The notes beneath the pieces were generated by a model, which saw only the letters and a program-made list of their open reading frames with translations, did not search any database and was not told the origin of the DNA. 64,000 nt of DNA, taken from positions 62,001-126,000 of the forward strand of contig CAIWHI010000271.1 of NCBI GenBank assembly GCA_903912435.1, given 5' to 3'. Position 1 is the first letter of the stretch; every line of letters starts with the position of its first letter. Below, piece by piece: positions 8,614 to 17,571 of this stretch. A program made the translations under genes and the position numbers. Source of the stretch: an uncultured Bacteroidota bacterium. GTDB lineage: Bacteria > Bacteroidota > Bacteroidia > Chitinophagales > Chitinophagaceae.

Positions 8614-9563
8614 TTTTCTACAATTTCCTCTGGTTGTTTTTTATAATCATTTTCATTTATGTGTAATATTTTATAACCACCTTTTTCTAAAATATTTTCA
8701 CGAATTTCTTCTCTTGTTTTGTTACCTCTTCCGGTCACACCATGCCAATAAACACCATCGAATTCTATTATCTTTTTCTGAGAATTGTCTAGAAAATCAG
8801 GCAATATCAATTTTTCGAAGACAGTCCTGTATTCATGATTTTTACCAGTGATATCTTTTTCTTTATTATCATCCAGTTCTGCGAAATATATATTTTCTAG
8901 ACTAGGCAATTTTTCAGATATTTCCCAAAACAGCTTCTGAGATATTTTCGAAAAATTTGTTTTTTTGAAATTTGTATTCCATTTTTCCTGTCGTGCCAAC
9001 CATCTTTTATGCCCTTCTTTTTCACCAAATTTTTCAATGCATATATCCAATGAAAAAGTCCTTTGTCTTTTGGCTAATTCTTTTTCGGCATTTTCATAAG
9101 AATAATTTTTATCCAAATAATATTCTATTTTTGTTGGGTCATTTTGGGGGTTGCTTTTTCTTGTTTTTTTGGCTGTCATTATGACAGAATTTCTTTTTTC
9201 TTCTTCGTGATATTTGAATTTTTTCGAAAATGGTGATAGTTTGCCATTATGATTATATCCTGGATTTTTTTCCCCACATACCAAACTACTCATTTTTTCT
9301 TTATATATTTCACATGCAGTTGGTTTATTATAGTTGGTGCGGTATTCATCAGTGGTCATGTTATGTGAAATAAGATGACCTGATAAAGCGGCTGCATGGA
9401 ATCCACAGATAGCACAGATCACATAATCCACTCGCTCATTCATACCAATATATTTTTCTTTGCTTTTTTTAATATTGTTCCATATATCTCGACAAGGAAT
9501 TGAGCACCAAAAATTATTTTTACGTTTTTGATTGAATTGTTTGTCGCATTGATTGCATTTCAT
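8589..9563 (-). CDS. Free-standing Vsr-like (EDxHD-type) homing endonuclease
   Basis: 324 residues encoded between the two halves of the terminase gene. The N-terminus has a Cys4 zinc-ribbon-like motif (CNQCDKQF…WCSIPC), followed by an MucR/Ros-like finger (CAICGFHAAALSGHLISH) and a Gly/Asn basic segment, probably for DNA binding. The C-terminal 90 residues (FEKLILPDFL…KIIEFDGVYWHG…YKILHINENDY) fit the Vsr/very-short-patch nuclease fold seen in homing enzymes linked to fractured phage genes. The ATG at 9563 has TAGGAGAG upstream. The gene overlaps both terminase halves (44 bp and 25 bp) and is strikingly AT-rich, suggesting recent arrival. Confidence 0.85.
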   Translation of the reverse strand: MKCNQCDKQFNQKRKNNFWCSIPCRDIWNNIKKSKEKYIGMNERVDYVICAICGFHAAALSGHLISHNMTTDEYRTNYNKPTACEIYKEKMSSLVCGEKNPGYNHNGKLSPFSKKFKYHEEEKRNSVIMTAKKTRKSNPQNDPTKIEYYLDKNYSYENAEKELAKRQRTFSLDICIEKFGEKEGHKRWLARQEKWNTNFKKTNFSKISQKLFWEISEKLPSLENIYFAELDDNKEKDITGKNHEYRTVFEKLILPDFLDNSQKKIIEFDGVYWHGVTGRGNKTREEIRENILEKGGYKILHINENDYKKQPEEIVEKCLNFLTK

Positions 9564-9906
9564 AGAACTCTCCTATCGTAGTTTCTAAAATTTGACCAGT
9601 TTTTTTATTTCTGATCCGTATAGGAGTATTTATACAAAAACATTTACCTGCTTGTCGAGCTGTAGCAATGATCGTATTTCTCTGCTCATGCATCGACTTG
9701 ATCATTTTACGTTGGTAAAGATATGGCTTAAAATTTATTAAACCATCATTAACGTTAATGATTTTTACATAGTTTTCAGCAAAATAGATTGGGTCAGCAG
9801 CGCATCTTGCGTATTCTTTGACCATTTCCGGAGTCCAATTGACCTGAACTCCGGATCTTTTTAGATTAGGGTTACCATTGTAACTCTTATAATTGGTTAT
9901 TTCCAT
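9520..9906 (-). CDS. 17: Large terminase gp17, N-terminal half fused to N-intein
   Basis: 128 residues: 88 residues of terminase ending TIIATARQAGK, then a 40-residue N-intein. NPNLKRSGVQVNWTPEMVKEY and the adenine-binding region (YLYQRKMIKSM) match T4 gp17 upstream of Walker A. I chose the ATG at 9906; a GTG two codons earlier is possible. The gene overlaps gp16 by about 20 bp. By itself it cannot hydrolyse ATP because the P-loop Thr lies in the other half. It must be ligated to the product of 6859-8613 by protein trans-splicing. Confidence 0.9.
   Translation of the reverse strand: MEITNYKSYNGNPNLKRSGVQVNWTPEMVKEYARCAADPIYFAENYVKIINVNDGLINFKPYLYQRKMIKSMHEQRNTIIATARQAGKCFCINTPIRIRNKKTGQILETTIGEFYEMQSMRQTIQSKT
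9523..9642 (-). mobile_element. N-intein of split terminase intein (40 aa)
   Basis: Starts at the Cys immediately after the Walker A Lys. CFCINTPIRIRN matches intein block A (C-x-x-x-x-T-x-I). There is no block B, so the piece is much shorter than a canonical N-intein. The last residues are encoded in DNA that also contains the start of the nuclease gene. Confidence 0.88.
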
Positions 9907-10321
9907 TGTCACGAATTTCTTTCAAAGCTTTTTGTAGTTCAGCCGTAGATCCGACGAACAGGTTATTTGTTACACTTTTGGCTGCTTCATCTCTAGGAGC
10001 ATCAGCTTTATCGAGTTCCCTGATCTTCTTTTGAATATCTAGAAGCTCCCTATTAGCCGCAACCATGGTATCCATGAGCTTGGCCAGCACTTCATAAGCA
10101 CGTGGATTTTGTGATTGATCGGCAAGTATAGCTAATTTTGTTAAAGCTTCATTACCGTTTTCTACTACTTCTCTGATATTAGAACGCGCGAAAGCGAAGT
10201 CTTCCGAAGCAGAATCATTTTTTGCGAGAGAAACTATATTCGAAATAGTAGTCTCGTATTGCGTTATCATTGGTGTGTTGATCCCTAAAGCCTTATCAAT
10301 GGGATCTTCATCTTCTTCCAT
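9887..10321 (-). CDS. 16: Small terminase gp16
   Basis: 144 acidic, helical residues, beginning MEEDEDPIDKALGI. A central coiled-coil-like segment (LAKLMDTMVAANRELLDIQKKI) matches the oligomerising helix pair of T4 gp16 (164 residues). The small terminase forms rings that recognise DNA and regulate gp17. The ATG at 10321 is two bases from the end of gp15, and the gene overlaps gp17. Order gp15-gp16-gp17 is as in T4. Confidence 0.88.
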   Translation of the reverse strand: MEEDEDPIDKALGINTPMITQYETTISNIVSLAKNDSASEDFAFARSNIREVVENGNEALTKLAILADQSQNPRAYEVLAKLMDTMVAANRELLDIQKKIRELDKADAPRDEAAKSVTNNLFVGSTAELQKALKEIRDNGNNQL

Positions 10322-10322
10322 T

Positions 10323-11150
10323 TTAGTATTCCGTCAGATTTGTTACATATCCAAATGAATCATTAGCTGTGATATTCGCTACTGGTATCGAAAGAGATGC
10401 GTTAGATGTTGGTGAACCATTGGCCAATAAGCCTGGTTGCACTTCTATGTTTATGATCTTAGGTGTAACGCCGACTGCTTCAGGAAGCTGACCGGTTGGT
10501 ACTTTGGGATCATACAAATTAGTATTTACAAATTTAATGATTTTCTGAGTTTTGATCGGACCGTAGATGTACCCCTTTAGAGTAAAATCTAGTACCCAGA
10601 TCAGCGCCTGCCTATCTTTAAACTCACCATCATAAGAGTCTTCGAGTGTTACTCTGTTTAAAATGATGGGAACATCCATGCTAATATTCATTTCAGGAAT
10701 AAGCTGGGCAGTCACAGTCCAATCAGGCGTGAAATAAGGTAAGATTTGCTCAACAATCTTTGAACCATCTTCAGCATTCTTGACATAAATGTGAAGGACA
10801 AAACCAATATTATATGGAACTGGATTGTACTGGAAATTCGAATTAGAGTTATTAGCACCCTGAACCGTAGTCTTTCCTACTGTAGGAAGCTTTCTAGTAC
10901 CATCATAGTCGAAATTGGTCATTTCAAATGACATGATGGGAAGCTGAATAGCAGCTGAACGATCAATATTTGGATCTTGTATGACACGAGCCAGCATCTT
11001 TTCTTTAGACCCATAAGTGATGGGTACATGCATGACTTGAGTTGTCTTACCGGTAGAATTAGTCCTTGTTATATGAATATCATTGAACAATGAACCAAAT
11101 AAGGTTACATACTTCCTGATAGTTGAGTAATAAAAGGTTGAGCCAAACAT
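10323..11150 (-). CDS. 15: Tail sheath stabiliser / completion protein gp15
   Basis: 275 residues beginning MFGSTFYYSTIRKYVTLFGS, a hallmark start of T4-like gp15. The body (VMHVPITYGSKEKMLARV, then QLPIMSFEMT) also matches. gp15 forms the hexameric ring ending the tail tube and sheath and binds the neck proteins gp13 and gp14. It is the same length as T4 gp15 (272). Its ATG overlaps the gp14 stop codon (TAATG), suggesting translational coupling. Confidence 0.93.
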   Translation of the reverse strand: MFGSTFYYSTIRKYVTLFGSLFNDIHITRTNSTGKTTQVMHVPITYGSKEKMLARVIQDPNIDRSAAIQLPIMSFEMTNFDYDGTRKLPTVGKTTVQGANNSNSNFQYNPVPYNIGFVLHIYVKNAEDGSKIVEQILPYFTPDWTVTAQLIPEMNISMDVPIILNRVTLEDSYDGEFKDRQALIWVLDFTLKGYIYGPIKTQKIIKFVNTNLYDPKVPTGQLPEAVGVTPKIINIEVQPGLLANGSPTSNASLSIPVANITANDSFGYVTNLTEY

Positions 11151-11893
11151 TATAGATCATTCTCCGCAAATGGATTCTGCTGAGAGAAGTCAATGAAACT
11201 ACTTGACCCAGACGGGAAGTTATTTGAACCAGTAATAAGCGTATTATTTACAGCTGATGGATCTATCTTTTCGATATTCCAAGCATCTGTTACCAAGTAG
11301 TTATCATCTTCATCAGTTAGATAGTTAGCTAACTCGTCCATTAATGAATAGTCTAGGACATTGGTAGAAAGCTGCACTTCTGCTCTATCTATTTCAGCAA
11401 TACCAGTGTTAATAATTTCATTGCTGTATTCAAATAGCTCACATGTCATTTCCCAAGTCTGCAGAGATCCAAGTTGATAGAACATCTCAAACTTGTTAAC
11501 ATATTTAATTTGGAAACACTTTTTATTGAGTGGGAAGTAGATTAGATCTCCTTCATTTGGTCGTGGTGCACCAGTGTAAACACCAATTTCTTGATTGAAT
11601 ACTCGCTGTGCTGCAGAGAATACAACCTGATCTCTAATTTCTACTCCAAACTTAGACATAAAGTTACCATCGCCAGAGAAACCATCGACTGACTTGATAT
11701 ACATTTCTATTAGATAAGTTTGATCATAAACTGACTGATCATCTGCCGTATAGAGTTTATCGAAATTACCGATTTTCCTTGGGATATAATACATATCCTC
11801 ACCATAGATTTGAATGGCTTCGATAATAAGATCCTCTAAAAGGTCTTGTTCACCAGTAGACTGGGAGTTATTGAAGTGGAAATTGGTCGCCAT
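11150..11893 (-). CDS. 14: Neck protein gp14
   Basis: 247 residues with the family blocks LLEDLIIEAIQIYGEDMYYIPRK and FSAAQRVFNQEIG. With gp13 it forms the neck that closes the filled head and joins head to tail. The length matches T4 gp14 (256). It lies between an unassigned gene and gp15, as part of the gp13-gp14-gp15 block of T4. Confidence 0.93.
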   Translation of the reverse strand: MATNFHFNNSQSTGEQDLLEDLIIEAIQIYGEDMYYIPRKIGNFDKLYTADDQSVYDQTYLIEMYIKSVDGFSGDGNFMSKFGVEIRDQVVFSAAQRVFNQEIGVYTGAPRPNEGDLIYFPLNKKCFQIKYVNKFEMFYQLGSLQTWEMTCELFEYSNEIINTGIAEIDRAEVQLSTNVLDYSLMDELANYLTDEDDNYLVTDAWNIEKIDPSAVNNTLITGSNNFPSGSSSFIDFSQQNPFAENDL

Positions 11894-11896
11894 TTA

Positions 11897-12463
11897 TTAA
11901 GCTTTCTTCATTACCAAAGCCATTCTACCGATTTTCTTTTCGGCTGGATCTTTAGTTGTAGTGTGTGCATGTATCTTATCACCTGACTTGATTTCTGTCT
12001 TAGTACCATCAGGATGTTCACCATGGATCTTGACATCAGGATTATCACGCATGCGATTCCACACTTTAACCGCACCGCCGGAATGGCTTGTACCAACCAA
12101 AGTCCTATTATGTTTTGTTACCAAAGCATGATAGACATCGGTCATTTTAACCGGCGAATCTTTTCTAGAATGCGCAGTTAAGTACTTCAATCTAGTACTA
12201 CCATCATGATCTTTGGTTGTTTCAGTATTAGTTAGGACGTGATGAATTTTCTTATCGTGTGGATTCCAAGTATAATGGGTCATTCCACCACCTGGATTAT
12301 GTGAAGCATATAAATGCATTCCACCAACTTCACCTATCTTCTCAGCACCTTTTCTGAATTTGTGTGGTTCAGAAACGGTAGAATGACCCGATACTTCAGG
12401 AGATCTAACTTCAGCTTTATCTGCTTGCCAAGCTTCCTTTAAAAAGGACTTAAATGATAACAT
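11897..12463 (-). CDS. Unknown protein between gp13 and gp14
   Basis: 188 residues. The true start is most likely the ATG at 12463 (MLSFKSFLKEAW); the in-frame codon upstream at 12475 is TTG. The N-terminal signature FKSFLKEAW is one I have seen at the start of several unrelated T4-like phage proteins. The body is His-rich (VSGHSTVSEPHKFRKGAEK, then MHLYASHNPGGGMTHYTW) and ends basic. It is inserted in the otherwise T4-like gp13-gp14 order. No catalytic motif is evident. A structural or host-interaction role is possible, but I cannot assign one. Confidence 0.6.
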   Translation of the reverse strand: MLSFKSFLKEAWQADKAEVRSPEVSGHSTVSEPHKFRKGAEKIGEVGGMHLYASHNPGGGMTHYTWNPHDKKIHHVLTNTETTKDHDGSTRLKYLTAHSRKDSPVKMTDVYHALVTKHNRTLVGTSHSGGAVKVWNRMRDNPDVKIHGEHPDGTKTEIKSGDKIHAHTTTKDPAEKKIGRMALVMKKA

Positions 12464-12467
12464 AATT

Positions 12468-13481
12468 TTAACCAATCATATCTGTAATAGGCAATGAATA
12501 GCTGTAGATCATTTCTGTTTCGAGTTCTTTACGCTCTTCTGTTGCTTCATTGTAGATTTGCTGGCCATTAAAGGTGATTCCACCTGGCAATTGCATACCA
12601 CTAAACTTCTTTAGATTAGAACCCCATTGCTGCTTAATTAAGCATGTCGCATATCTTTGAAGCCAGCGATCATTCCATACCATAGTATAAACATTTGGAT
12701 CTACTATCTGATAAGCTTCTAAGATGATGAAGTCGCCTGGATTAATGATGTTCCAGTCCATATCAACATAGCATCTATTTTTATGACGATTATATCGAAG
12801 TGGCTGTTGGCCAACCAAAAGCTGCTCTAGGAACTGAACATGCTGCATGGCCATATAATATGGAACCATTGACACAGAAGTAAGAGTGTAGAGGTCATTT
12901 AACGCGATTTGATAGCGAATATTGAACAAGTTGTTGGTATTAAGAGATTGACCAACCGGGAACATGTTGACTACACCGATGATGTTGTCTGGTAGCTTGA
13001 TATATCCACCCTTAAGCGGGTTTAACACTGCTCCGGAACCAGTAGATGTGCTAATAGTGTAAGCTGGATCGGCAAAATAACCACTGGTTCCTGTACCACC
13101 TACAATGACATTTGTATAGAGGTTGGCTGTAGGAACATTAATAATAGTACCATAATTATCGGTTACCACCTGAATATTAAATGTCTGCCCGCCAGTATAT
13201 TGTGGTTGCTGAAAGATAGAAACTGTATCATTATTTGAATAACCTACACCACCACTTACTATCATGACTTCTGATAGATTGGTCGGTAAGTTATTAACAC
13301 TTACTTGATGCTTATAATAGCTTTTATCAGAACCATCAAAGTGATAATCCCAGAAGTATAGCAGTGCTTCATCGACACGATCATCCACTTGATCGGGATC
13401 GACGTTAATGTTAAGAACCGGCTTACCCAATCTCCTTAGGCAATACTCTTTAAAATCTGTTCTTGAAAGAGGGGTGGCCAT
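12468..13481 (-). CDS. 13: Neck protein gp13
   Basis: 337 residues. The start MATPLSRTDFKEYCLRRLG and the block VDEALLYFWDYHFDGS are typical of T4-like gp13, the head-completion protein that caps the portal. Further matches are DMDWNIINPGDFIILEAYQ and WLQRYATCLIKQQWG. The size is slightly larger than T4 gp13 (309). A Gly/Thr-rich insertion sits at about residues 75-160. The ATG is at 13481. Confidence 0.92.
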   Translation of the reverse strand: MATPLSRTDFKEYCLRRLGKPVLNINVDPDQVDDRVDEALLYFWDYHFDGSDKSYYKHQVSVNNLPTNLSEVMIVSGGVGYSNNDTVSIFQQPQYTGGQTFNIQVVTDNYGTIINVPTANLYTNVIVGGTGTSGYFADPAYTISTSTGSGAVLNPLKGGYIKLPDNIIGVVNMFPVGQSLNTNNLFNIRYQIALNDLYTLTSVSMVPYYMAMQHVQFLEQLLVGQQPLRYNRHKNRCYVDMDWNIINPGDFIILEAYQIVDPNVYTMVWNDRWLQRYATCLIKQQWGSNLKKFSGMQLPGGITFNGQQIYNEATEERKELETEMIYSYSLPITDMIG

Positions 13482-13494
13482 CTTTTAGTTCCTA

Positions 13495-13833
13495 TTAAAC
13501 GAAATTCGGTGTTAACGTTACAAATTGAGGTGCTCTTTTACTAGAAATAGAATCTGCCAAGATCTTTTGTTGCGCTGTGATATCTACAGCAGATTCTAAC
13601 CAAGACACTATCTGTTTTTTGGTTAGGTCTGTATATGGGATAAATGCTTTTGGATCGGGTGGTTCGAATCCAACAGCACCATATACGAAGTCAGTTAAGC
13701 CATCCGATGAAGTGGCGGTATATCTCCAATGAATAGTCTTAATGATATTTTCTAATTCACCATCTTTGACTTGAGCATCTACCGCAATGATAGTCCATTC
13801 ATAATCGATTGTCAGTGTGGTTGTTTCGGACAT
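13495..13833 (-). CDS. Small virion-associated protein, DUF7936-like
   Basis: 112 residues forming what looks like one beta-rich domain (YEWTIIAVDAQVKDGELENIIKTIHWRYTATS), then a short helical tail (KQIVSWLESAVDITAQQKILAD). The pattern 'tryptophan start, W-x-Y/V strand, YG-x-VGF, IPY-x-DLT, V-W-x-E' resembles small tail-associated proteins found near fibres in many phages (DUF7936-like). No enzymatic role is visible. It has its own TATAAATA element upstream. Its position at the fibre/neck boundary suggests a virion component. Confidence 0.55.
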   Translation of the reverse strand: MSETTTLTIDYEWTIIAVDAQVKDGELENIIKTIHWRYTATSSDGLTDFVYGAVGFEPPDPKAFIPYTDLTKKQIVSWLESAVDITAQQKILADSISSKRAPQFVTLTPNFV

Positions 13834-13854
13834 GATGTTTTTCCTTTATTACAA

Positions 13855-13862
13855 TATTTATA
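13855..13862 (-). promoter_or_regulatory. Late promoter match
   Basis: Exact TATAAATA on the minus strand, 22 bp before the ATG at 13833, in a short intergenic gap. Fits a T4-type late promoter for the DUF7936-like gene and the neck genes beyond it. Confidence 0.65.
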
Positions 13863-13864
13863 GA

Positions 13865-14131
13865 TTAACCGCCACCGCCGGGGCCATCGCCAGCACCATA
13901 TGTTCCTGAACCAGAACCGGTTCCACCAGTTGGATCTGTTTGATACCCATAAAGAAAAAATCCAATACCAAGATTTGTGCTTGGGGCGATATATTGCTTA
14001 CCATTGCTATCATATATTGCAGCACCACGCATAGCGCCTAAACTAATTTGCCCGCTTCCACCAACATATGAAGTATATGGACCATTTGTTGTTCCGCCAT
14101 TACGTAAATCCAAAAAACTAATTTGTGTCAT
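13865..14131 (-). CDS. Small Gly-rich protein after the tail fibre
   Basis: 88 residues beginning MTQISFLDLRNGGTTNGPYTSY. It ends in a Gly-rich tail (GSGSGTYGAGDGPGGGG), which is typical of fibre-tip or short structural accessory proteins. The start lies two bases after the tail-fibre stop codon, so it is probably translated with that gene. No family recognised. Confidence 0.5.
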   Translation of the reverse strand: MTQISFLDLRNGGTTNGPYTSYVGGSGQISLGAMRGAAIYDSNGKQYIAPSTNLGIGFFLYGYQTDPTGGTGSGSGTYGAGDGPGGGG

Positions 14132-14133
14132 TT

Positions 14134-17100
14134 TTAGTTACTCCCTAGTTTTGATTCTAGATCATTGACTTTTGCAGTTAGTTCTTTGATGGCTTCGATT
14201 AGCAGAGGCACAAGCTTTTCATATTGCACAGTCATATAGTTTTGACCAGAAATAGAATTTCCTTCACCATCCGTATCGAAAGGTGCTGGTTTGATGACCT
14301 GTGGCATAACCACCTTTACTTCCTGGGCAAGAACACCAACTTGCTGCGAACGATCAGTATATCCATAAGATTCTGCTAGATCATTGCTGTTGTATGTCAC
14401 ACCTGAAAGTGTATTGATTTTTGCTAAAGCATCAGGAATAGGTGCGATATTTTCTTTCAGTCTTGCATCAGAGAAGTAAGCGATGATATTATCTGAAGCA
14501 ACAATCTGACCGATGGTTGATTGTGGTGCTGCCGATCCTACACCTAAAGAAAATGATACTCTGGCTTTACCATTAACATCCAAGTTATATGATGGATCAG
14601 TATTCGTCCCCATATTAACACCGACATTACCACCAAGTGGATTTAGATTGATAGCGTATCTAGTTGTACTCCCATTATATCCGGACTGAATCCACTGAGT
14701 ATAAGTTCCAGTTGATTGACCAAATGCAAGATAATTTCCACCATTTCCACCAACAGCAAATGATGAACCGGTTACAATAGCAGAAGAATTGGTATTTGCT
14801 GCCGATACCGAAGACCCGGAAATGATTGAACCAGTAAATGTTGCGCCCGAAAGAGCAGCATAAGATGATAATGCAGAAGAAGTAATATAACCGGAAGGAT
14901 TTGTAGAATTATATGGTGTATAACCAAGACCAGTAGTTACTTGTGATGATGTTAAAGAACCACCATATGTTCCTGTAATACTTGCTGCCGACCCGCTTAC
15001 GTTAATACCCCAAGTTCCAGAAGCACCTGATCCGGATGGTGTTGGTGGTGTATAACCAAGACCAGTAGTTACTTGTGATGATGTTAAAGAACCACCATAA
15101 GTTCCTGTAATACTTGATGCTGACCCGCTTACGCTAATACCCCAAGTTCCAGAAGCACCTGATCCTGTTAGTGTTGGTGCATAAGAATTATAGTTGGATG
15201 AATCAAGCAAATTTTTCCAAGTTGCATAGCTTCCTGATGTTATCGTTGAACCATAATATGCATTACTGCCATCATAATTCATCCAGAAACCACCCCAACC
15301 ACCGCTAGTGTCTCTATTAGAAATCTTATAGAAATAACCATAGCTATTTGTTGGTATTCCAGAAGCAGAACTGGATATCATAGCAGAATAACCTATTGGA
15401 TAACCTGCCCACGTAGTTGTTGTTGCTGGTGTTTGTATCGCAGCACCACCAGTATAACCATTATATGTTGTGGTGTTGTAACCATTAATCGCAGCGCCAT
15501 TTGTAGCATTGGCGAAACCAAGACCGGTCACATAGGATTGTGTTGCTGCTTGCGCTCCATTGATCAATACGTTTGATGGAAGAGACACATAAGCAGCAGA
15601 AATCGCAAGATTTGCCCAGGTAGTTCCATTCCAGTAACCTATAGTGGCTGTGTTAGCTGATGTTTCTGGTCTAATGGTGAAATAATGGGAAAAGTCACTC
15701 GCGCCAACGGTGAATGTATCAATATTATTGGCTGATGCTTGAACTGCCAATCTAGATGATGGGGAGGTTGTTCCAATACCAAAGTTGCCGGTAGATGTGA
15801 TGCGCATACGTTCCGATTGGTTAGTGTAGAACGTCAGACCGGCATACCCAGCCAACGAAACAAAACTGCTGCCAGGAGCGCCAATGCCGTAATTGGGTAT
15901 GGCACTTAGACCCGAAGGAGTGAAGTAGCTGGAATCAACTGTGGTAGCAAAGCCAGTGGTTGAATATGTTTCTCCAACGACGTGAAGTGCGGAGGCCGGG
16001 GAGGTTGTTCCAATACCAAAATTACCATTAGCAACGAGAGCAACCTGTGGAAGCCCAGAACCGTTACCCCAGTATTGATTATTTGCAACATATCCGATAT
16101 ATGCAACATTACTCCCAGCAATAATCTGAGCATAGGGAGAACCATTGTTTTCATATAGATTAAAATCTAAGTATGAATAACCAGTATGTGTGGTTAATTG
16201 TAATTGTGAAACAGCAAGAAGACCAGCGGATTCGTTATCAATTAAAACACCGGTCGTTCCATTCTGGTCTTTTCTGAAAACACCACTCCAATTTCCTGGA
16301 AACCCATATTCATTCCCAATCGAATTAACAAAAATGCCACTGGATGATCTTATGCCTCCGGATACATCTAGTTTAACTGCTGGTGTTGAAGTTCCAATGC
16401 CGAGATTACCATTAGCAACTGAATAAGTTGCAGTTCCAATGGTTAGAGTATTTGTTGAAAATACCGGTGATGCTAATGGTGCATAAATTGCAGCTGCATT
16501 TGCGACAGCATTAGCATATGCGGTTGCAGCATTACCTGTTATTGCTGTATTTAAAGTAGTAACATTTGCATTTAGCATCGCCGCAGAATTAGCAATAGCA
16601 TTAGCATAAGCAGTGGCCGAGTTACCGGTAATCTGAGACTGAAGAGTGCTTACGTTTGCATTTAGCATCGCCGCAGAATTAGCAATAGCATTTGAGTAAG
16701 CAGTATTAATGGCCGAATTTACGTTTGTACCACCAATGATAACGGAAACCGCATTAACTGTATTAGCGTTTAAGTTCCAAAGGTTTGTTGCTCCACCAAG
16801 TAAAATATTGTTGGTCGAAGGAAGAAGTGCCACATTTGACTGCAATGAAGAAGTAGCATTATTCCAAAGGAATGAAGCAACATTATTACCGATATAGATA
16901 CCACCACCATCTGCAGCCAAAGCTGTAGAAGTATTGGCAAGATAGAAAGCTTTATCGGTTGTAGTGATAACTGTTGAATTTACGAATGTGGTAGAACCGG
17001 AAAGAGTAAGGTTACCAGACACGGTAAGATTACCACCAATATTAGCTGAACCGGTGACATTAATAGCTGTAGTGTTGACCTGACCAGTGAAAACTGCTCC

Positions 17101-17484
17101 TGCAAGAGGTGCATAAAGAGCCGCTGAGTTTGCAACAGCATTTGCATATGCCGTAGTTGCATTACCGGTAATCATCGTAGCAATGCTTGTGCCATTGATC
17201 GACACCGCACCAGCTGTAATGGTTGTGTTTACGCTAGTATTTCCTACAAAAAGTGTAGTAGTATTCGCAACCACATTGGCACCGATATTGACTGTAGTCG
17301 AAGCCAATACGTTTGCTGTGTTTACTGTGGTAGAGTTCGCATAAAAAGCGCCAGATGCGATAGTGTAGGAGGTAGCATTAACTGAAGTAGCATTTAGAGC
17401 AGCTGCATTGACTACTGTCGAATTAGCAGTGAAGCTTCCGTTAACAGTTATACCATTCTTTACGATAAAATTATTATAAGGCAT
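14134..17484 (-). CDS. Tail fibre with S74-type C-terminal chaperone
   Basis: 1116 residues. The N-terminal 350 residues are Asn/Thr/Ala/Val beta-repeat shaft sequence with recurring 'ATAYANAVANAA' units. The middle repeats a 'FGIGTTSPASRLAV'-type unit, followed by two near-identical copies of a 'GASGTWGISVSGSASSITGT' module. About 110 residues from the end begins SDARLKENI, followed by VGVLAQEV and a final coiled coil (LVPLLIEAIKELTAKVNDLE). That is the S74 intramolecular chaperone, which trimerises the fibre and cuts itself off at the Ser of the SDARLKEN motif. The protein probably binds host receptors. TATAAATA lies 30 bp upstream of the ATG. Confidence 0.85.
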   Translation of the reverse strand: MPYNNFIVKNGITVNGSFTANSTVVNAAALNATSVNATSYTIASGAFYANSTTVNTANVLASTTVNIGANVVANTTTLFVGNTSVNTTITAGAVSINGTSIATMITGNATTAYANAVANSAALYAPLAGAVFTGQVNTTAINVTGSANIGGNLTVSGNLTLSGSTTFVNSTVITTTDKAFYLANTSTALAADGGGIYIGNNVASFLWNNATSSLQSNVALLPSTNNILLGGATNLWNLNANTVNAVSVIIGGTNVNSAINTAYSNAIANSAAMLNANVSTLQSQITGNSATAYANAIANSAAMLNANVTTLNTAITGNAATAYANAVANAAAIYAPLASPVFSTNTLTIGTATYSVANGNLGIGTSTPAVKLDVSGGIRSSSGIFVNSIGNEYGFPGNWSGVFRKDQNGTTGVLIDNESAGLLAVSQLQLTTHTGYSYLDFNLYENNGSPYAQIIAGSNVAYIGYVANNQYWGNGSGLPQVALVANGNFGIGTTSPASALHVVGETYSTTGFATTVDSSYFTPSGLSAIPNYGIGAPGSSFVSLAGYAGLTFYTNQSERMRITSTGNFGIGTTSPSSRLAVQASANNIDTFTVGASDFSHYFTIRPETSANTATIGYWNGTTWANLAISAAYVSLPSNVLINGAQAATQSYVTGLGFANATNGAAINGYNTTTYNGYTGGAAIQTPATTTTWAGYPIGYSAMISSSASGIPTNSYGYFYKISNRDTSGGWGGFWMNYDGSNAYYGSTITSGSYATWKNLLDSSNYNSYAPTLTGSGASGTWGISVSGSASSITGTYGGSLTSSQVTTGLGYTPPTPSGSGASGTWGINVSGSAASITGTYGGSLTSSQVTTGLGYTPYNSTNPSGYITSSALSSYAALSGATFTGSIISGSSVSAANTNSSAIVTGSSFAVGGNGGNYLAFGQSTGTYTQWIQSGYNGSTTRYAINLNPLGGNVGVNMGTNTDPSYNLDVNGKARVSFSLGVGSAAPQSTIGQIVASDNIIAYFSDARLKENIAPIPDALAKINTLSGVTYNSNDLAESYGYTDRSQQVGVLAQEVKVVMPQVIKPAPFDTDGEGNSISGQNYMTVQYEKLVPLLIEAIKELTAKVNDLESKLGSN

Positions 17485-17513
17485 CCTCGGTTCCCTTTCC
17501 CCGGAGTTTTAAC

Positions 17514-17521
17514 TATTTATA
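17514..17521 (-). promoter_or_regulatory. Late promoter before tail fibre
   Basis: Exact TATAAATA on the minus strand, 30 bp before the fibre ATG at 17484, in the 87-bp gap after the glycosyltransferase fusion gene. A clear ribosome-binding sequence (CCGGGG / GGGAA) follows. Confidence 0.65.
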
Positions 17522-17571
17522 TAGTTGACACACCTGAAAACCGATGGTATAATCCTACTAAGGCTACAATG

